A stretch of 64,000 bases of DNA from Niallia nealsonii (GCF_002835805.1 NZ_PISE01000015.1:1-64000); one strand, 5' to 3'; positions 17,348-25,969 are shown, numbered from the stretch's first letter. The notes: a model not told the origin generated them from the sequence alone. Translations and numbers: made by a program.

Positions 17348-18430
17348 CTACATTTTAACTTTCATCTTTGTACAATCATCGCATTGGATCATGTTTTGTA
17401 CTATTTCTCTATTTCTCTCTTTAAATACATCATTATGCGAAGATACCATTGCACTAGAGTTTGCATCTGGCTGAATAAATTGTTTTGCTTTATTTACAGC
17501 ATTTGCCGCATCTTGAAATGCACCTGAGATCAAATTTACTTTTCCATCATGTTTTAATATATCACCAGCAGCAAACAAACCTGCTACAGAAGTTTCACTC
17601 GCCGCACTGCCTGCGATATAAAAATCTTCAATCATATCTATACTCAAATCACTATTTTTCAACAAAGAAGAATCCATTTCATATCCATGATTGATGACAA
17701 TCTCATCTATATCTAATATGGTTACTTCACCAGTGTGATTGTTTGTCAACTCTACAGATTCAATTAACTCATGATTATCTTTCGCAATCAACTTGGTAAT
17801 TGCGGTTTGAAAAATGCATTCAACAGAACCTTCCATCAGCTGTTTAGCATGGGCTTCATGTCCTGCAAAAGCATCTTTCCTGCATATAATATACACTTTT
17901 TTAGCAACCGGCTCTAATTCCATTGCCCAATCTATCGCTGAATTTCCCCCACCTGAAATAACGACAACTTTATCTTTAAAGTGCATTAAAGATTTAACAG
18001 TATAATTTAGATTGGTCAACTCAAATCTTTCGGCACCTTCAATTTTCAGCTTCTGTGGTGTCAATATTCCACTTCCAACTGCAACAATAACTGTTTTTGA
18101 ATAATGTAATGCCCCAGATTCTGTTGTTAATACAAAAAAGCCTTCTTCATTTTTGGCGATAGAAACAATTTTTTTATCTAGGACAACTTCTGGCTTAAAG
18201 GTTAACCCTTGCTCGACAAGCTGCTCTCTTAAGCGTGCTCCAGGCAAAGGAGTTACACCACCAACATCCCATATCATTTTTTCTGGATATAAATGCAGCT
18301 TTCCGCCTAATTCTGGCAAAAATTCAATGATTTTCGTTTTCATTTCTCTAAGTCCACTATAAAAAGCAGAATATAATCCTGCTGGTCCTCCACCTATGAT
18401 CGTCACATCGAATATATCTGCATTTTTCAT
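17348..18430 (-). CDS. Ferredoxin-NADP reductase-like flavoprotein (YcgT/YumC type)
   Basis: FAD- and NADPH-binding enzyme of the thioredoxin-reductase-like ferredoxin-NADP reductase family, 360 residues from ATG 18430. FAD motif GGGPAG lies near residue 12, GGKLHLYPEK near residue 42, and a second dinucleotide motif GGGNSA near residue 160. The redox CxxC of thioredoxin reductases is absent from the NADPH domain, as in YumC. A CDDC pair sits at the extreme C-terminus and is unusual. A GTG at 18442 lies inside the ribosome binding site, so ATG 18430 is preferred. A Fur box follows its -10, so it is probably iron-repressed. In B. subtilis YcgT is a Fur-regulon relative. It may deliver electrons for siderophore iron release (inference). 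Confidence 0.85.
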   Translation of the reverse strand: MKNADIFDVTIIGGGPAGLYSAFYSGLREMKTKIIEFLPELGGKLHLYPEKMIWDVGGVTPLPGARLREQLVEQGLTFKPEVVLDKKIVSIAKNEEGFFVLTTESGALHYSKTVIVAVGSGILTPQKLKIEGAERFELTNLNYTVKSLMHFKDKVVVISGGGNSAIDWAMELEPVAKKVYIICRKDAFAGHEAHAKQLMEGSVECIFQTAITKLIAKDNHELIESVELTNNHTGEVTILDIDEIVINHGYEMDSSLLKNSDLSIDMIEDFYIAGSAASETSVAGLFAAGDILKHDGKVNLISGAFQDAANAVNKAKQFIQPDANSSAMVSSHNDVFKERNREIVQNMIQCDDCTKMKVKM

Positions 18431-18461
18431 TAATATGTCCACTCCTCATAATCAAGTATAT

Positions 18462-18476
18462 TGATTATCATTCTCA
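18462..18476 (-). promoter_or_regulatory. Fur box for the flavoprotein gene
   Basis: TGATTATCATTCTCA matches the 7-1-7 Fur consensus TGATAATNATTATCA at 13 of 15 positions. It lies between the minus-strand -10 (18486-18491) and the start codon, where bound Fur would block transcription. Confidence 0.8.
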
Positions 18477-18485
18477 TTAAATAGA

Positions 18486-18514
18486 ATTTTACCTTCTTTT
18501 TTGTTTTTTGACAA
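18486..18514 (-). promoter_or_regulatory. Predicted promoter of the flavoprotein gene
   Basis: Minus-strand -35 TTGTCA (18509-18514), 17-base spacer, -10 TAAAAT (18486-18491). Each hexamer is one base from consensus. It runs divergent to the siderophore operon promoter. Confidence 0.7.
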
Positions 18515-18521
18515 TGGTGTA

Positions 18522-18550
18522 TTGACAGAAATATTAAACGATAATATTAT
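18522..18550 (+). promoter_or_regulatory. Predicted promoter of the siderophore transporter operon
   Basis: Perfect -35 TTGACA (18522-18527), 17-base spacer and -10 TATTAT (18545-18550). A Fur box directly follows the expected start site. Confidence 0.75.
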
Positions 18551-18565
18551 TTAACTATTCATTAT

Positions 18566-18580
18566 TGATTATCATTCTCA
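18566..18580 (+). promoter_or_regulatory. Fur box for the siderophore transporter operon
   Basis: The same 15 bases as the box at 18462, embedded in a 19-base direct repeat (18460-18478 and 18564-18582). It is placed just downstream of the plus-strand -10. Confidence 0.8.
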
Positions 18581-18616
18581 TTGAGATGGTAAATACGGTT
18601 CGTTAAGGAGGCTATT

Positions 18617-19462
18617 ATGGTTCGTCTATATACAGAAGATATCAGCATTGGCTATGGTGAGCGTTTAATTGTAAAAAACCTATGTGTAGAAATACCGGAC
18701 AAAAAAATTACTACTATTATTGGCTCGAATGGATGTGGAAAATCCACTCTTTTAAAAGCAATTACTAGGATTATCCCCCACCAATCCGGCTCTGCTCTAT
18801 TAGATGGAGAAGAAATTTCCAAAATAAACACAAAGACTTTAGCAAAAAAAATGGCCATTCTTCCACAAACGCCAGAAAGTGTATCAGGATTAACGGTTGG
18901 AGAATTAGTATCGTACGGCAGATTCCCGCATCAAAAAGGTTTCGGCAAATTAACCAAAAAGGATATCGAAGCTATTGATTGGGCATTAGATGCAACTGGT
19001 ACTTCTGAATTTAAATATCGACCTGTTGATGCACTTTCTGGAGGACAAAGACAGCGCGTATGGATAGCCATGGCCTTAGCCCAAGAAACGGATATCATTT
19101 TCCTTGATGAACCAACAACGTATCTAGATATGGCTCACCAACTGGAAGTACTAGAATGCCTGCAAAAATTAAATCGTGAGCAAGATCGCACCATTATTAT
19201 GGTTCTGCATGATTTAAATCAAGCTGCACGCTTTGCTGACTATATTATCGCCTTAAAAGAAGGGGAAGTCGTAAAAGCAGGCAATTGTGAAGAAGTAATT
19301 ACACATGAGGTGTTAGAAAAAGTTTTCCAAATTGATGCTGTAATAGGACGGGATCCAAGAACAAAAAAACCTATGTGCCTTACTTATCACTTAATTAAAG
19401 GAGAAAACAACTATGAAGAAGCTTTTAGTCCCGTTTATTCTAATCTTAGCGTTAGTTATTAG
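18617..19462 (+). CDS. Ferric-siderophore ABC transporter ATP-binding protein
   Basis: FhuC/FecE-type ATPase, 281 residues. Walker A GSNGCGKST lies near residue 36, signature LSGGQRQR near residue 141, Walker B IIFLDEPTTYLDM near residue 160, and H-loop VLHDLNQA near residue 196. It starts at an ATG behind AAGGAGG and is first in a plus-strand operon with a binding protein and two permeases, controlled by Fur. The reading frame runs 50 bases into the binding-protein gene, longer than the usual overlap. This suggests its stop codon has drifted downstream or that the two are tightly coupled. Confidence 0.92.
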   Translation: MVRLYTEDISIGYGERLIVKNLCVEIPDKKITTIIGSNGCGKSTLLKAITRIIPHQSGSALLDGEEISKINTKTLAKKMAILPQTPESVSGLTVGELVSYGRFPHQKGFGKLTKKDIEAIDWALDATGTSEFKYRPVDALSGGQRQRVWIAMALAQETDIIFLDEPTTYLDMAHQLEVLECLQKLNREQDRTIIMVLHDLNQAARFADYIIALKEGEVVKAGNCEEVITHEVLEKVFQIDAVIGRDPRTKKPMCLTYHLIKGENNYEEAFSPVYSNLSVSY

Positions 19463-20330
19463 TGCATGCGGCAACACAAATGAAAAAAACGGCAAAGAAA
19501 ATGAAAAAGAAAAATCTGGAACCATTACCTATCAGTCGGAAGATGGTCCAATTGAAGTACCAAAAAACCCGCAGCGTGTTGTAGTATTATCATCATTTGC
19601 TGGGAGTGTTATGTCATTAGGCGTTAATATAGTGGGAGTGGATTCCTGGTCAAAAGCAAATCCTCGTTTCGCAGAAGGTTTAAAAGGTGCACAAGAAATA
19701 TCCGATGAGAATATAGAAAAAATAATTGAATTAAATCCAGATTTAATTATTGGTTTAGACAATGTTAAAAATATGGATAAATTAAAGAAAATTGCACCTA
19801 CTGTAACCTTTACCTATGGAAAAGTTGATTATCTTACACAACAATTAGAAATTGGGAAAGTATTAAACAAAGAGAAAGAAGCACAAGATTGGATTGATGA
19901 CTTTAAAGAACGTGCAGCGAGTACCGGAAAAGAGATCAAAGCAAAAATTGGCGAAGATGCAACGGTTACTGTCGTTGAAAATTTTAATAAGCAAATGTAT
20001 GTATTCGGAAATAACTGGGGCCGTGGAACAGAGATTCTTTATCAAGAAATGGGACTGAAAATGCCGAAAAAAGTAGAAGAAATGGCACTTAAAGATGGCT
20101 ATTATGCTATTTCATCAGAAGTTCTGCCTGAATACGTAGGAGATTATCTAGTAATCAGCAAATATAATGATCAAGATAATTCCTTCCAAGATACCCAAAC
20201 ATATAAAGATATGCCAGCAGTAAAGAATAACCATGTTTTTGAAGCAAACGCAAGCGAGTTCTACTTTAATGATCCACTGACACTTGATTTTCAACTAGAT
20301 TTCTTTAAAGAACACTTTTTAGGAAAATAA
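19413..20330 (+). CDS. Hydroxamate-type siderophore-binding lipoprotein (FhuD-like)
   Basis: 305-residue extracellular receptor. Signal peptide ends in lipobox VISACG at residues 15-20. The class III binding-protein fold follows: VEVPKNPQRVVVL-type start near residue 49, LNPDLIIGL near residue 109, and MYVFGNNWGRGTEILY near residue 196, the last closely matching FhuD/YxeB-type proteins. The start is well supported by AAAGGAG 9 bases upstream. It has a close paralogue at 27723-28649 in this window. A hairpin after the gene separates it from the permeases. Confidence 0.9.
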   Translation: MKKLLVPFILILALVISACGNTNEKNGKENEKEKSGTITYQSEDGPIEVPKNPQRVVVLSSFAGSVMSLGVNIVGVDSWSKANPRFAEGLKGAQEISDENIEKIIELNPDLIIGLDNVKNMDKLKKIAPTVTFTYGKVDYLTQQLEIGKVLNKEKEAQDWIDDFKERAASTGKEIKAKIGEDATVTVVENFNKQMYVFGNNWGRGTEILYQEMGLKMPKKVEEMALKDGYYAISSEVLPEYVGDYLVISKYNDQDNSFQDTQTYKDMPAVKNNHVFEANASEFYFNDPLTLDFQLDFFKEHFLGK

Positions 20331-20361
20331 TTATTCTATTAAAATAACAAAACCATACCAA

Positions 20362-20395
20362 AAAGTAGCAGTTTCTACAAAAGAATTGCTACTTT
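20362..20395 (+). terminator. Intra-operon hairpin after the siderophore-binding gene
   Basis: Arms AAAGTAGCA/TGCTACTTT, loop of 16 bases, followed by CTTTTT. It lies 32 bases past the stop, probably a partial terminator that keeps permease levels below those of the binding protein. Confidence 0.65.
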
Positions 20396-20453
20396 CTTTT
20401 TAGAATTTAAACTTCTTCATTATACTTCTAAACTACAGAAAGAAAGATGATAA

Positions 20454-21461
20454 ATGACAAAAAACACGACCTTTACCCAGTTCATTGCATGGAAATTTAT
20501 AATAGCAATCCTTTTATTTATCGCCGTATTTTTTGTAGCGATGGTTTTTGGAGCCGCAGATGCGTCTATTAAAGATGTTTGGCTGGCTCTTACTACTAAA
20601 ATAAAAAGCGATAATATAACTCTTCTTCGTGAAATTCGTCTGCCAAGAGAAGTTGGCGCTATTACCGTAGGGGCAGCTCTTGCCGTATCTGGAGCCATTA
20701 TGCAGGGAATTACACGAAACCCTTTAGCTGACCCAGGCTTATTAGGCTTAACCGCAGGAGGAAACTTTGCCCTTGCTTTAACTTTAGCATTTATTCCATC
20801 TGCCAATTATTTCAGTATAATGATTGCTTGTTTTATCGGAGCAGCTCTTGGCACCTTGCTAGTTTTTGGAATTGGAGCTGTTAAAAAGCAGGGCTTATCT
20901 CCATTTAAACTCATTCTTGCAGGATCTGCTATTTCTGCTTTTTTAACAGCAGTTGCTGAAGGAATTGGCCTTATTTTTAAATTGTCCAAAAATATTTCTA
21001 TGTGGACGTCTGGCGGTTTAATAGGAACTACTTGGGGACAGCTGCAATTAATTATTCCATTTATTCTAATTGGGATATTTATATCCTGTTTCCTTTCACG
21101 CCAACTGACTATTTTAAGTTTAAGCGAAGAAGTAGCCGTTGGTTTAGGGCAAAAAACAAAATATGTCAAAATAATTCTGTTTATAGTTATTACAATTCTA
21201 GCCGGCGCCTCCGTAGCACTTGTTGGAAATATGGCTTTCATTGGACTTATGATTCCACATATTGTACGTGCTATTGTAGGAACAGATTATCGCTATATTA
21301 TTCCAATGTCAGCTATTTTTGGAGGAACATTTATGCTAGCTGCCGATACATTAGGAAGAATAATTAATGCCCCTTATGAAACACCAATTGCCGCAATTGT
21401 AGCCATGCTAGGATTGCCCTTCTTCCTGCTTATTGTCAACAAAGGGGGAAAAGGATACTGA
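20454..21461 (+). CDS. Ferric-siderophore ABC transporter permease, FecCD family (first)
   Basis: 335-residue permease with about nine to ten membrane segments. FecCD hallmarks: LPREVGAITVGAALAVSGAIMQGITRNPLADPGLLG near residue 64 (quoted here as the family's LPR, GA-LA-SG and NPLA-P-LLG blocks) and GNMAFIGLMIPHIVR near residue 257. It pairs with the next gene to form the FhuB/FhuG-like channel. The two genes overlap in TGATG, so the second is translationally coupled. Fur-controlled operon. Confidence 0.9.
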   Translation: MTKNTTFTQFIAWKFIIAILLFIAVFFVAMVFGAADASIKDVWLALTTKIKSDNITLLREIRLPREVGAITVGAALAVSGAIMQGITRNPLADPGLLGLTAGGNFALALTLAFIPSANYFSIMIACFIGAALGTLLVFGIGAVKKQGLSPFKLILAGSAISAFLTAVAEGIGLIFKLSKNISMWTSGGLIGTTWGQLQLIIPFILIGIFISCFLSRQLTILSLSEEVAVGLGQKTKYVKIILFIVITILAGASVALVGNMAFIGLMIPHIVRAIVGTDYRYIIPMSAIFGGTFMLAADTLGRIINAPYETPIAAIVAMLGLPFFLLIVNKGGKGY

Positions 21462-22468
21462 TGATACATCCAAGTGTTATAAAAAAACAGCAATTAATCT
21501 TAATCATATTATCCGCATTAACTATTTTTACCATTTTTATTAGTTTAGGCATTGGTGCTTCTTCCTTATCTTATAACCGTTTGCTACCTACCTTTTTGGG
21601 AAATGGCACTTTTAAAGAAGAATTTGTGCTCTTTTCCATTCGTTTGCCTAGAATTATTATTACTTTTTTAGCTGGTATGGCTCTTGCTCTTTCTGGTGCT
21701 ATTTTGCAGAGCATTACCCGAAATGACTTAGCTGAGCCTGGTATCATCGGTATTAACTCTGGAGCTGGTGTCGCTGTAGCAGTATTTTTCTTATTTTTCC
21801 CTATAGAAGCGGGCAGCTTTACCTATTTGATCCCTATATTTGCATTTGCTGGTGCTTTTTTTACTTCTGTGCTTATTTACTTTTTCTCTTATAAGCGGGC
21901 TACTGGTTTTCAGCCAATTAGACTTGTATTAGTAGGTGTAGGCTTTTCCATGGCACTTTCGGGAATAATGATTGTTCTTATTTCTTCAGCAGAACGTGAA
22001 AAGGTAGATTTTATTGCCAAATGGCTTTCTGGTAATATTTGGGGATCTGATTGGATTTTTATTTACTCTATCCTTCCATGGCTGATTATACTTATTCCAT
22101 TTGTTTTTTATAAAGCAAAACGATTAGATCTCTTAAGTTTAAACGAGCCTGTTGTAGTTGGACTTGGTGTATCCATCAATAAAGAAAGAGTAACCTTGCT
22201 TATTGCAGCAATCGCCTTGGCTTCTGCCGCTGTTTCTGTCGCAGGCAGCATCTTCTTTATCGGCTTAATGGCACCACATATTGCAAAGGCGCTAGTAGGC
22301 CCTAGAAATCAACTATTTCTTCCTGTTGCTATACTTATTGGAGGCTGGCTTCTTTTATTAGCAGACACCATTGGTCGAAATATAGTGGGTCCAGATGGAA
22401 TTCCAGCAGGTATCGTAGTGGCTTTTATTGGAGCTCCCTATTTTATCTATTTGCTATTAAAAAAATAA
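21461..22468 (+). CDS. Ferric-siderophore ABC transporter permease, FecCD family (second)
   Basis: 335-residue membrane protein, FhuG-like partner of the preceding permease. It carries the same FecCD blocks: RLPRIIITFLAGMALALSG near residue 60, the ITRNDLAEPGIIG variant near residue 85, and GSIFFIGLMAPHIAK near residue 264. NDLAEP replaces the usual NPLADP, which is typical of the second subunit. It is the last gene of the operon, with a strong terminator 73 bases later. Confidence 0.9.
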   Translation: MIHPSVIKKQQLILIILSALTIFTIFISLGIGASSLSYNRLLPTFLGNGTFKEEFVLFSIRLPRIIITFLAGMALALSGAILQSITRNDLAEPGIIGINSGAGVAVAVFFLFFPIEAGSFTYLIPIFAFAGAFFTSVLIYFFSYKRATGFQPIRLVLVGVGFSMALSGIMIVLISSAEREKVDFIAKWLSGNIWGSDWIFIYSILPWLIILIPFVFYKAKRLDLLSLNEPVVVGLGVSINKERVTLLIAAIALASAAVSVAGSIFFIGLMAPHIAKALVGPRNQLFLPVAILIGGWLLLLADTIGRNIVGPDGIPAGIVVAFIGAPYFIYLLLKK

Positions 22469-22541
22469 TTATTTAATATTTTTTCTGATTCTTCTTTTCT
22501 GATATCCAATTAGCTTTCTATGGAATGGCTCATGGATTGAA

Positions 22542-22588
22542 AAAATAAGGGGCAAAGAGACTGTCGAAGTCGCTTTGCCCCTTATTTT
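22542..22588. terminator. Bidirectional terminator between siderophore operon and histidine kinase
   Basis: Perfect 16-base arms (22542-22557, 22573-22588; AAAATAAGGGGCAAAG and its complement) around a 15-base loop. The convergent genes on both sides end within 75 bases, so it serves both. Confidence 0.9.
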
Positions 22589-22601
22589 CATATCCATAAT
22601 C

Positions 22602-23807
22602 TTATATACTACATGCAGGAAATTTAACTGTTACAGCAGTACCCTTCTCCTTTTCACTCTTAATATCCATCGTTCCTTGATATTTAAGAACGATATTATA
22701 ACAAATCATCATCCCTAGACCAGTGCCTTTGCTCTTTAAAGAATAAAAAGGAGTTCCTAAGGATTGCAGCTCTTCTTTTGTCATTCCATGACCACTATCT
22801 ATCACATTTATATAGATATAATTATTTTCCTTCTCATTAACGATTTTAATAGTCTGGCCATGACTAGATGCCTCAATTGCATTTTTAATTATATTAATAA
22901 ACAACTGCTTAAATTCCATAGCGTCCATATTAATTTGACAGTCACTTTCTAACTCTAAGAAAAATTCGCTATCATTTAAGAAACTATAAGATTTCATTAA
23001 ATCTACTATATTCTGAAGTTCTTGGCCCACATCTATAATTTCTGTATTTTTCTCTCCTGTATCTGGTTTTGCTACCATCAAAAATTGCGAGATTACTTTT
23101 TCAGCCATATTTAATTCATCCATCATTAAACGATAGGTACTTTTTCTATCTGAAGGAGTTGAAGCATCTGATTCATACAATTGTAAAAAACCTTTTACTA
23201 CAGTCAGGGGATTTCTTATCTCATGGGCAACTGCCGCAGCAAGCTGCCATGTTGTCTTTAGTTTTTCTGATTGCTGCAAGTGTTCATAATATAGCTGCTG
23301 CTGCTTAATTCGATTATGAGTAAGCTGAAAAATAAAAAATATGATTGTTTGACTCCCAAGAAAGTTTGTAATATTGCCAATGATATCTATCCTCATATAG
23401 TTAAATGCTGGATTGCCTTCAAATAAAATAATATAGCTGTAGATAAGAGCATATAATAGACTGTTTAAAACGCTAGAGAAATAAAATAATTTTACATCAA
23501 AAAAAAGAATGGATAAAGCAGGTATAAAACAAATAAAAATAAAAGTTGACCATGTTTCCGGATAAATATAAAACAAAGAATAAAAGTATATAGTACCAGA
23601 TAATATAATGCCTACTCTCATTAAAAATGTTTCATATTTAGGATAAATCAGCAATAAAATAGATATCACCATGACTATTGCTAATAAAAGCATGTATTCC
23701 ACCGTAAAATGCTCATAGCTTGATATAATTCCTAATATCAGAAGTACAATAATTGCTAGTATGAAATTATAGTAATGCTTTATATTAATGTTCTTATATT
23801 TTTCCAT
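22602..23807 (-). CDS. Membrane sensor histidine kinase, sporulation-kinase-like
   Basis: 401 residues. The first 170 or so hold five to six membrane helices with hardly any extracellular domain, similar to KinB. The kinase core has the phospho-acceptor His195 in AHEIRNPLTVVKGFLQLY, a sequence shared by Bacillus sporulation kinases that phosphorylate Spo0F. The ATPase has N-box NIIKNAIEAS near residue 300, G1 DSGHGM near residue 338 and G2 GTGLGM near residue 360. No response regulator is adjacent (orphan kinase), which also fits a Spo0A phosphorelay input. The signal sensed is unknown. Confidence 0.83.
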   Translation of the reverse strand: MEKYKNINIKHYYNFILAIIVLLILGIISSYEHFTVEYMLLLAIVMVISILLLIYPKYETFLMRVGIILSGTIYFYSLFYIYPETWSTFIFICFIPALSILFFDVKLFYFSSVLNSLLYALIYSYIILFEGNPAFNYMRIDIIGNITNFLGSQTIIFFIFQLTHNRIKQQQLYYEHLQQSEKLKTTWQLAAAVAHEIRNPLTVVKGFLQLYESDASTPSDRKSTYRLMMDELNMAEKVISQFLMVAKPDTGEKNTEIIDVGQELQNIVDLMKSYSFLNDSEFFLELESDCQINMDAMEFKQLFINIIKNAIEASSHGQTIKIVNEKENNYIYINVIDSGHGMTKEELQSLGTPFYSLKSKGTGLGMMICYNIVLKYQGTMDIKSEKEKGTAVTVKFPACSI

Positions 23808-24219
23808 TGTATAAACACCTTTATTCTACTGATAAATTTCCGACAACTATTCATATTTTATAAATAGTAAATCCCTGTCTAAAAGCTTAAATAGGCATTT
23901 CTAGATGATTAGAAACTTACCAGTCAAAGCTTAATAGGTTAATGATAAATAAAGTGAAACCTCAATCAATTTAGGCTTCTTTTTCGTTAATGCAATATTA
24001 AAATTTCTCTGCTTGAAGTTTCACTTTATTGTAACAAACAGAGAAAGTAATTAGTATATTTTTTGCAAAATACATATTTACGCTAAAAATATACTGATAT
24101 ATCTTTTATACACAATATTCCTTTTTCGCGTTGAAGTGTTAAAAAATAATTGTTGACGCTTTTCTGAATATTTTTTATAATTAACTCCAAAATAATGAAT
24201 CTGATTGGAGTAATTTGGC
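23808..24219. other. Intergenic region with an 83-bp repeat element
   Basis: 412 bases between divergent genes: the histidine kinase reads left and the PTS-like gene right. Apart from the repeat copy at 23948-24030 I see no gene or RNA. Promoters for both flanking genes must lie here but are not distinctive. Confidence 0.5.
23948..24030. repeat. Dispersed repeat, short copy (A)
   Basis: 83-base element bounded by perfect 13-base inverted termini AATAAAGTGAAAC / GTTTCACTTTATT, extending to 17 of 18 matches. The central hairpin of the full-length copies is missing. Same terminal sequence as the copies near 34380, 41214, 49748 and 56525. Confidence 0.8.
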
Positions 24220-25257
24220 ATGAAAGAGTTTTTCAATAAATTATTAACAGGAATGAGTATTGGTATTGTTGTATCTTTAATCCCTAATGCCTTATTAGGG
24301 GAAATCTTAAAATTACTGATTCCTAACTTTCCTTTTTTACAGCATATATTAGATATTACAACCATTATAATGAGTCTTCTTCCAGTTATGATTGGGGTAA
24401 TGATTGGGATATCGTTTAAATTAACAGCTATCCAAACTGCAAGTGTTGGAATAGCTGCAATGGTCGGCAGCGGCGCCATTCAAAAAACCGCCGATGGTTT
24501 ATTTGCACTAAATGGAATTGGCATTGTTGTCAACACAGGAATTACTGCTGCATTAACTGTTTTATTTGTGAAATTTGTTGGAAATCGACTAAAGGAATAT
24601 TCTATTCTATTGCTTCCAACCTTAAGCATTCTTATCCCTGGTATGATAGGGTACTTGATTTTGCCTTACATGAAATCAACTACTGGTTTAATCGGTGTTG
24701 CTATTGCTAAAACTACATCATTGCAGCCAGTTATAATGAGTATCATTATTTCTGTTGTTTTCTGTATTATCATTTTATCGCCTATTTCAACAGTTGGAGT
24801 AGCTACCGTTATCTCACTATCTGGAATTGGATCAGGTGCTGCAAATTTAGGGATTGTTGCTGCAGGCATTGGTCTAGCAATTGCCAGCTACAAAGCTAAT
24901 GCACTAGGAACAGCATTAGCACATGTATTAGGATCTCCCAAAATACAAATGCGCAACTTTTTTATGAAACCTAAAATTATTATTCCCATGCTGATTACAG
25001 CAGCTGTTTTAGGTGCCTTGGCAGGAATATTAAATATTCAAGGTACTCCTTATAGTGCTGGATTTGGATTGTCTGGCCTAGTAGGACCACTTAATTATAT
25101 GCACTTAGCAGATGGCGGCTGGACTCCCCAAAATATAACGATCATGATTAGTATTTTCTTTGTTCTTCCAATTGTTTTAAATTCAGTTCTTATTTATATA
25201 TTCTCTAGAAAATTAAAGATGATTAAATCTGAAGACTATAAACTGCATTTTGATTGA
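24220..25257 (+). CDS. PTS-EIIC-like membrane protein
   Basis: 345 residues, about ten membrane segments, low in charged residues. It resembles the PTS_EIIC_2 family (PF13303) of phosphotransferase-type IIC proteins, with the glycine-rich GIAAMVGSGAIQ near residue 74 and KANALGTALAHVLGSPKIQM near residue 223. No EIIA or EIIB gene is nearby, so it cannot be a complete sugar PTS by itself. Its substrate and even its dependence on PTS phosphorylation are unknown. Monocistronic, with its own terminator. Confidence 0.72.
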   Translation: MKEFFNKLLTGMSIGIVVSLIPNALLGEILKLLIPNFPFLQHILDITTIIMSLLPVMIGVMIGISFKLTAIQTASVGIAAMVGSGAIQKTADGLFALNGIGIVVNTGITAALTVLFVKFVGNRLKEYSILLLPTLSILIPGMIGYLILPYMKSTTGLIGVAIAKTTSLQPVIMSIIISVVFCIIILSPISTVGVATVISLSGIGSGAANLGIVAAGIGLAIASYKANALGTALAHVLGSPKIQMRNFFMKPKIIIPMLITAAVLGALAGILNIQGTPYSAGFGLSGLVGPLNYMHLADGGWTPQNITIMISIFFVLPIVLNSVLIYIFSRKLKMIKSEDYKLHFD

Positions 25258-25260
25258 TGC

Positions 25261-25292
25261 AAAAAACCGAACAAAATTTTGTTCGGTTTTTT
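25261..25292 (+). terminator. Terminator of the PTS-EIIC-like gene
   Basis: Self-complementary AAAAAACCGAACAAAA / TTTTGTTCGGTTTTTT directly after the stop codon. Confidence 0.88.
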
Positions 25293-25385
25293 TATTATCT
25301 AGTACTTTATATAGTACTAGATAATTTATAAGCAATAATTTTATCATCTATAATAATAAGGTATTCTCCCTATGGATCTTTTATG

Positions 25386-25417
25386 AACCAAATTGTTTCA
25401 TGTGGAACAATTTGGTT
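25386..25417. terminator. Hairpin between the PTS-like gene and nsrR
   Basis: Perfect 12-base arms AACCAAATTGTT/AACAATTTGGTT around TCATGTGG, followed by TTCTTCC. It is 118 bases past the nsrR stop on the minus strand and may serve as an nsrR terminator, but the T-run is weak. Confidence 0.45.
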
Positions 25418-25534
25418 TTCTTCCACATCGATTTTATTAAGTTCCATTATTTATTGCCTCACCAAATATCATTTTGATAAAGTAAATATTAATTAGTAGG
25501 TGTCTTACTGCTTATTTAATAAAGATACGGAATT

Positions 25535-25969
25535 CTACTTAACAGATAAATACTGTTTCAGCAAAACATTATTTTCGATGACATCTTCTAAAGTATATTG
25601 ATCCAGCACCTTCAGAAATTGGTTTAATGCTTCGTTTAATATATGTTTTAATGAACAAACAGGGGTAATAACGCACTTGCTTCCACTTTCAAAGCATTCG
25701 ACCAAATAAAAATCTTCTTCTGTTTTACGGACAACTTCTCCCATATTAATATCTACTGGATCCATTGCTAAGCGCATGCCTCCATTTCTCCCTCTAACCG
25801 TTTCAATATAACCCATTTTCCCCAAATTATAGGTAACTTTCATTAAATGATTTTTAGAAATACTATAGGTGTCTGCTATTTCTTTTATATTAACCAGCTT
25901 TTCCTCTGTATTTGTTCCTAAATAAATAAGTACTCTTAATGAGTAATCGGTATAACTAGTTAGCCTCAC
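25535..25969 (-). CDS. nsrR: Nitric-oxide-sensing Rrf2-family repressor NsrR
   Basis: 144-residue winged-helix regulator. The N-terminal helix-turn-helix includes MRLTSYTDYSLRVLIYL, and three cysteines (Cys92, Cys99, Cys105) plus Asp8 match the [4Fe-4S] ligands described for Bacillus/Streptomyces NsrR. Nitric oxide destroys the cluster and releases DNA. It is divergent from hmp, whose promoter region holds two NsrR-like palindromes. Single gene, start ATG at 25969. Confidence 0.9.
   Translation of the reverse strand: MRLTSYTDYSLRVLIYLGTNTEEKLVNIKEIADTYSISKNHLMKVTYNLGKMGYIETVRGRNGGMRLAMDPVDINMGEVVRKTEEDFYLVECFESGSKCVITPVCSLKHILNEALNQFLKVLDQYTLEDVIENNVLLKQYLSVK

Noticed and set aside
20807-21241. 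144-codon minus-strand frame and a 121-codon plus-strand frame inside the first siderophore permease gene
   Set aside because: Both are out-of-frame shadows of a well-conserved FecCD permease, and neither has a ribosome binding site.
24100-24219. Possible tRNA or small RNA in the kinase/PTS intergenic region
   Set aside because: No cloverleaf, no GTTCRANNC T-loop sequence and no stable hairpin apart from the repeat copy.
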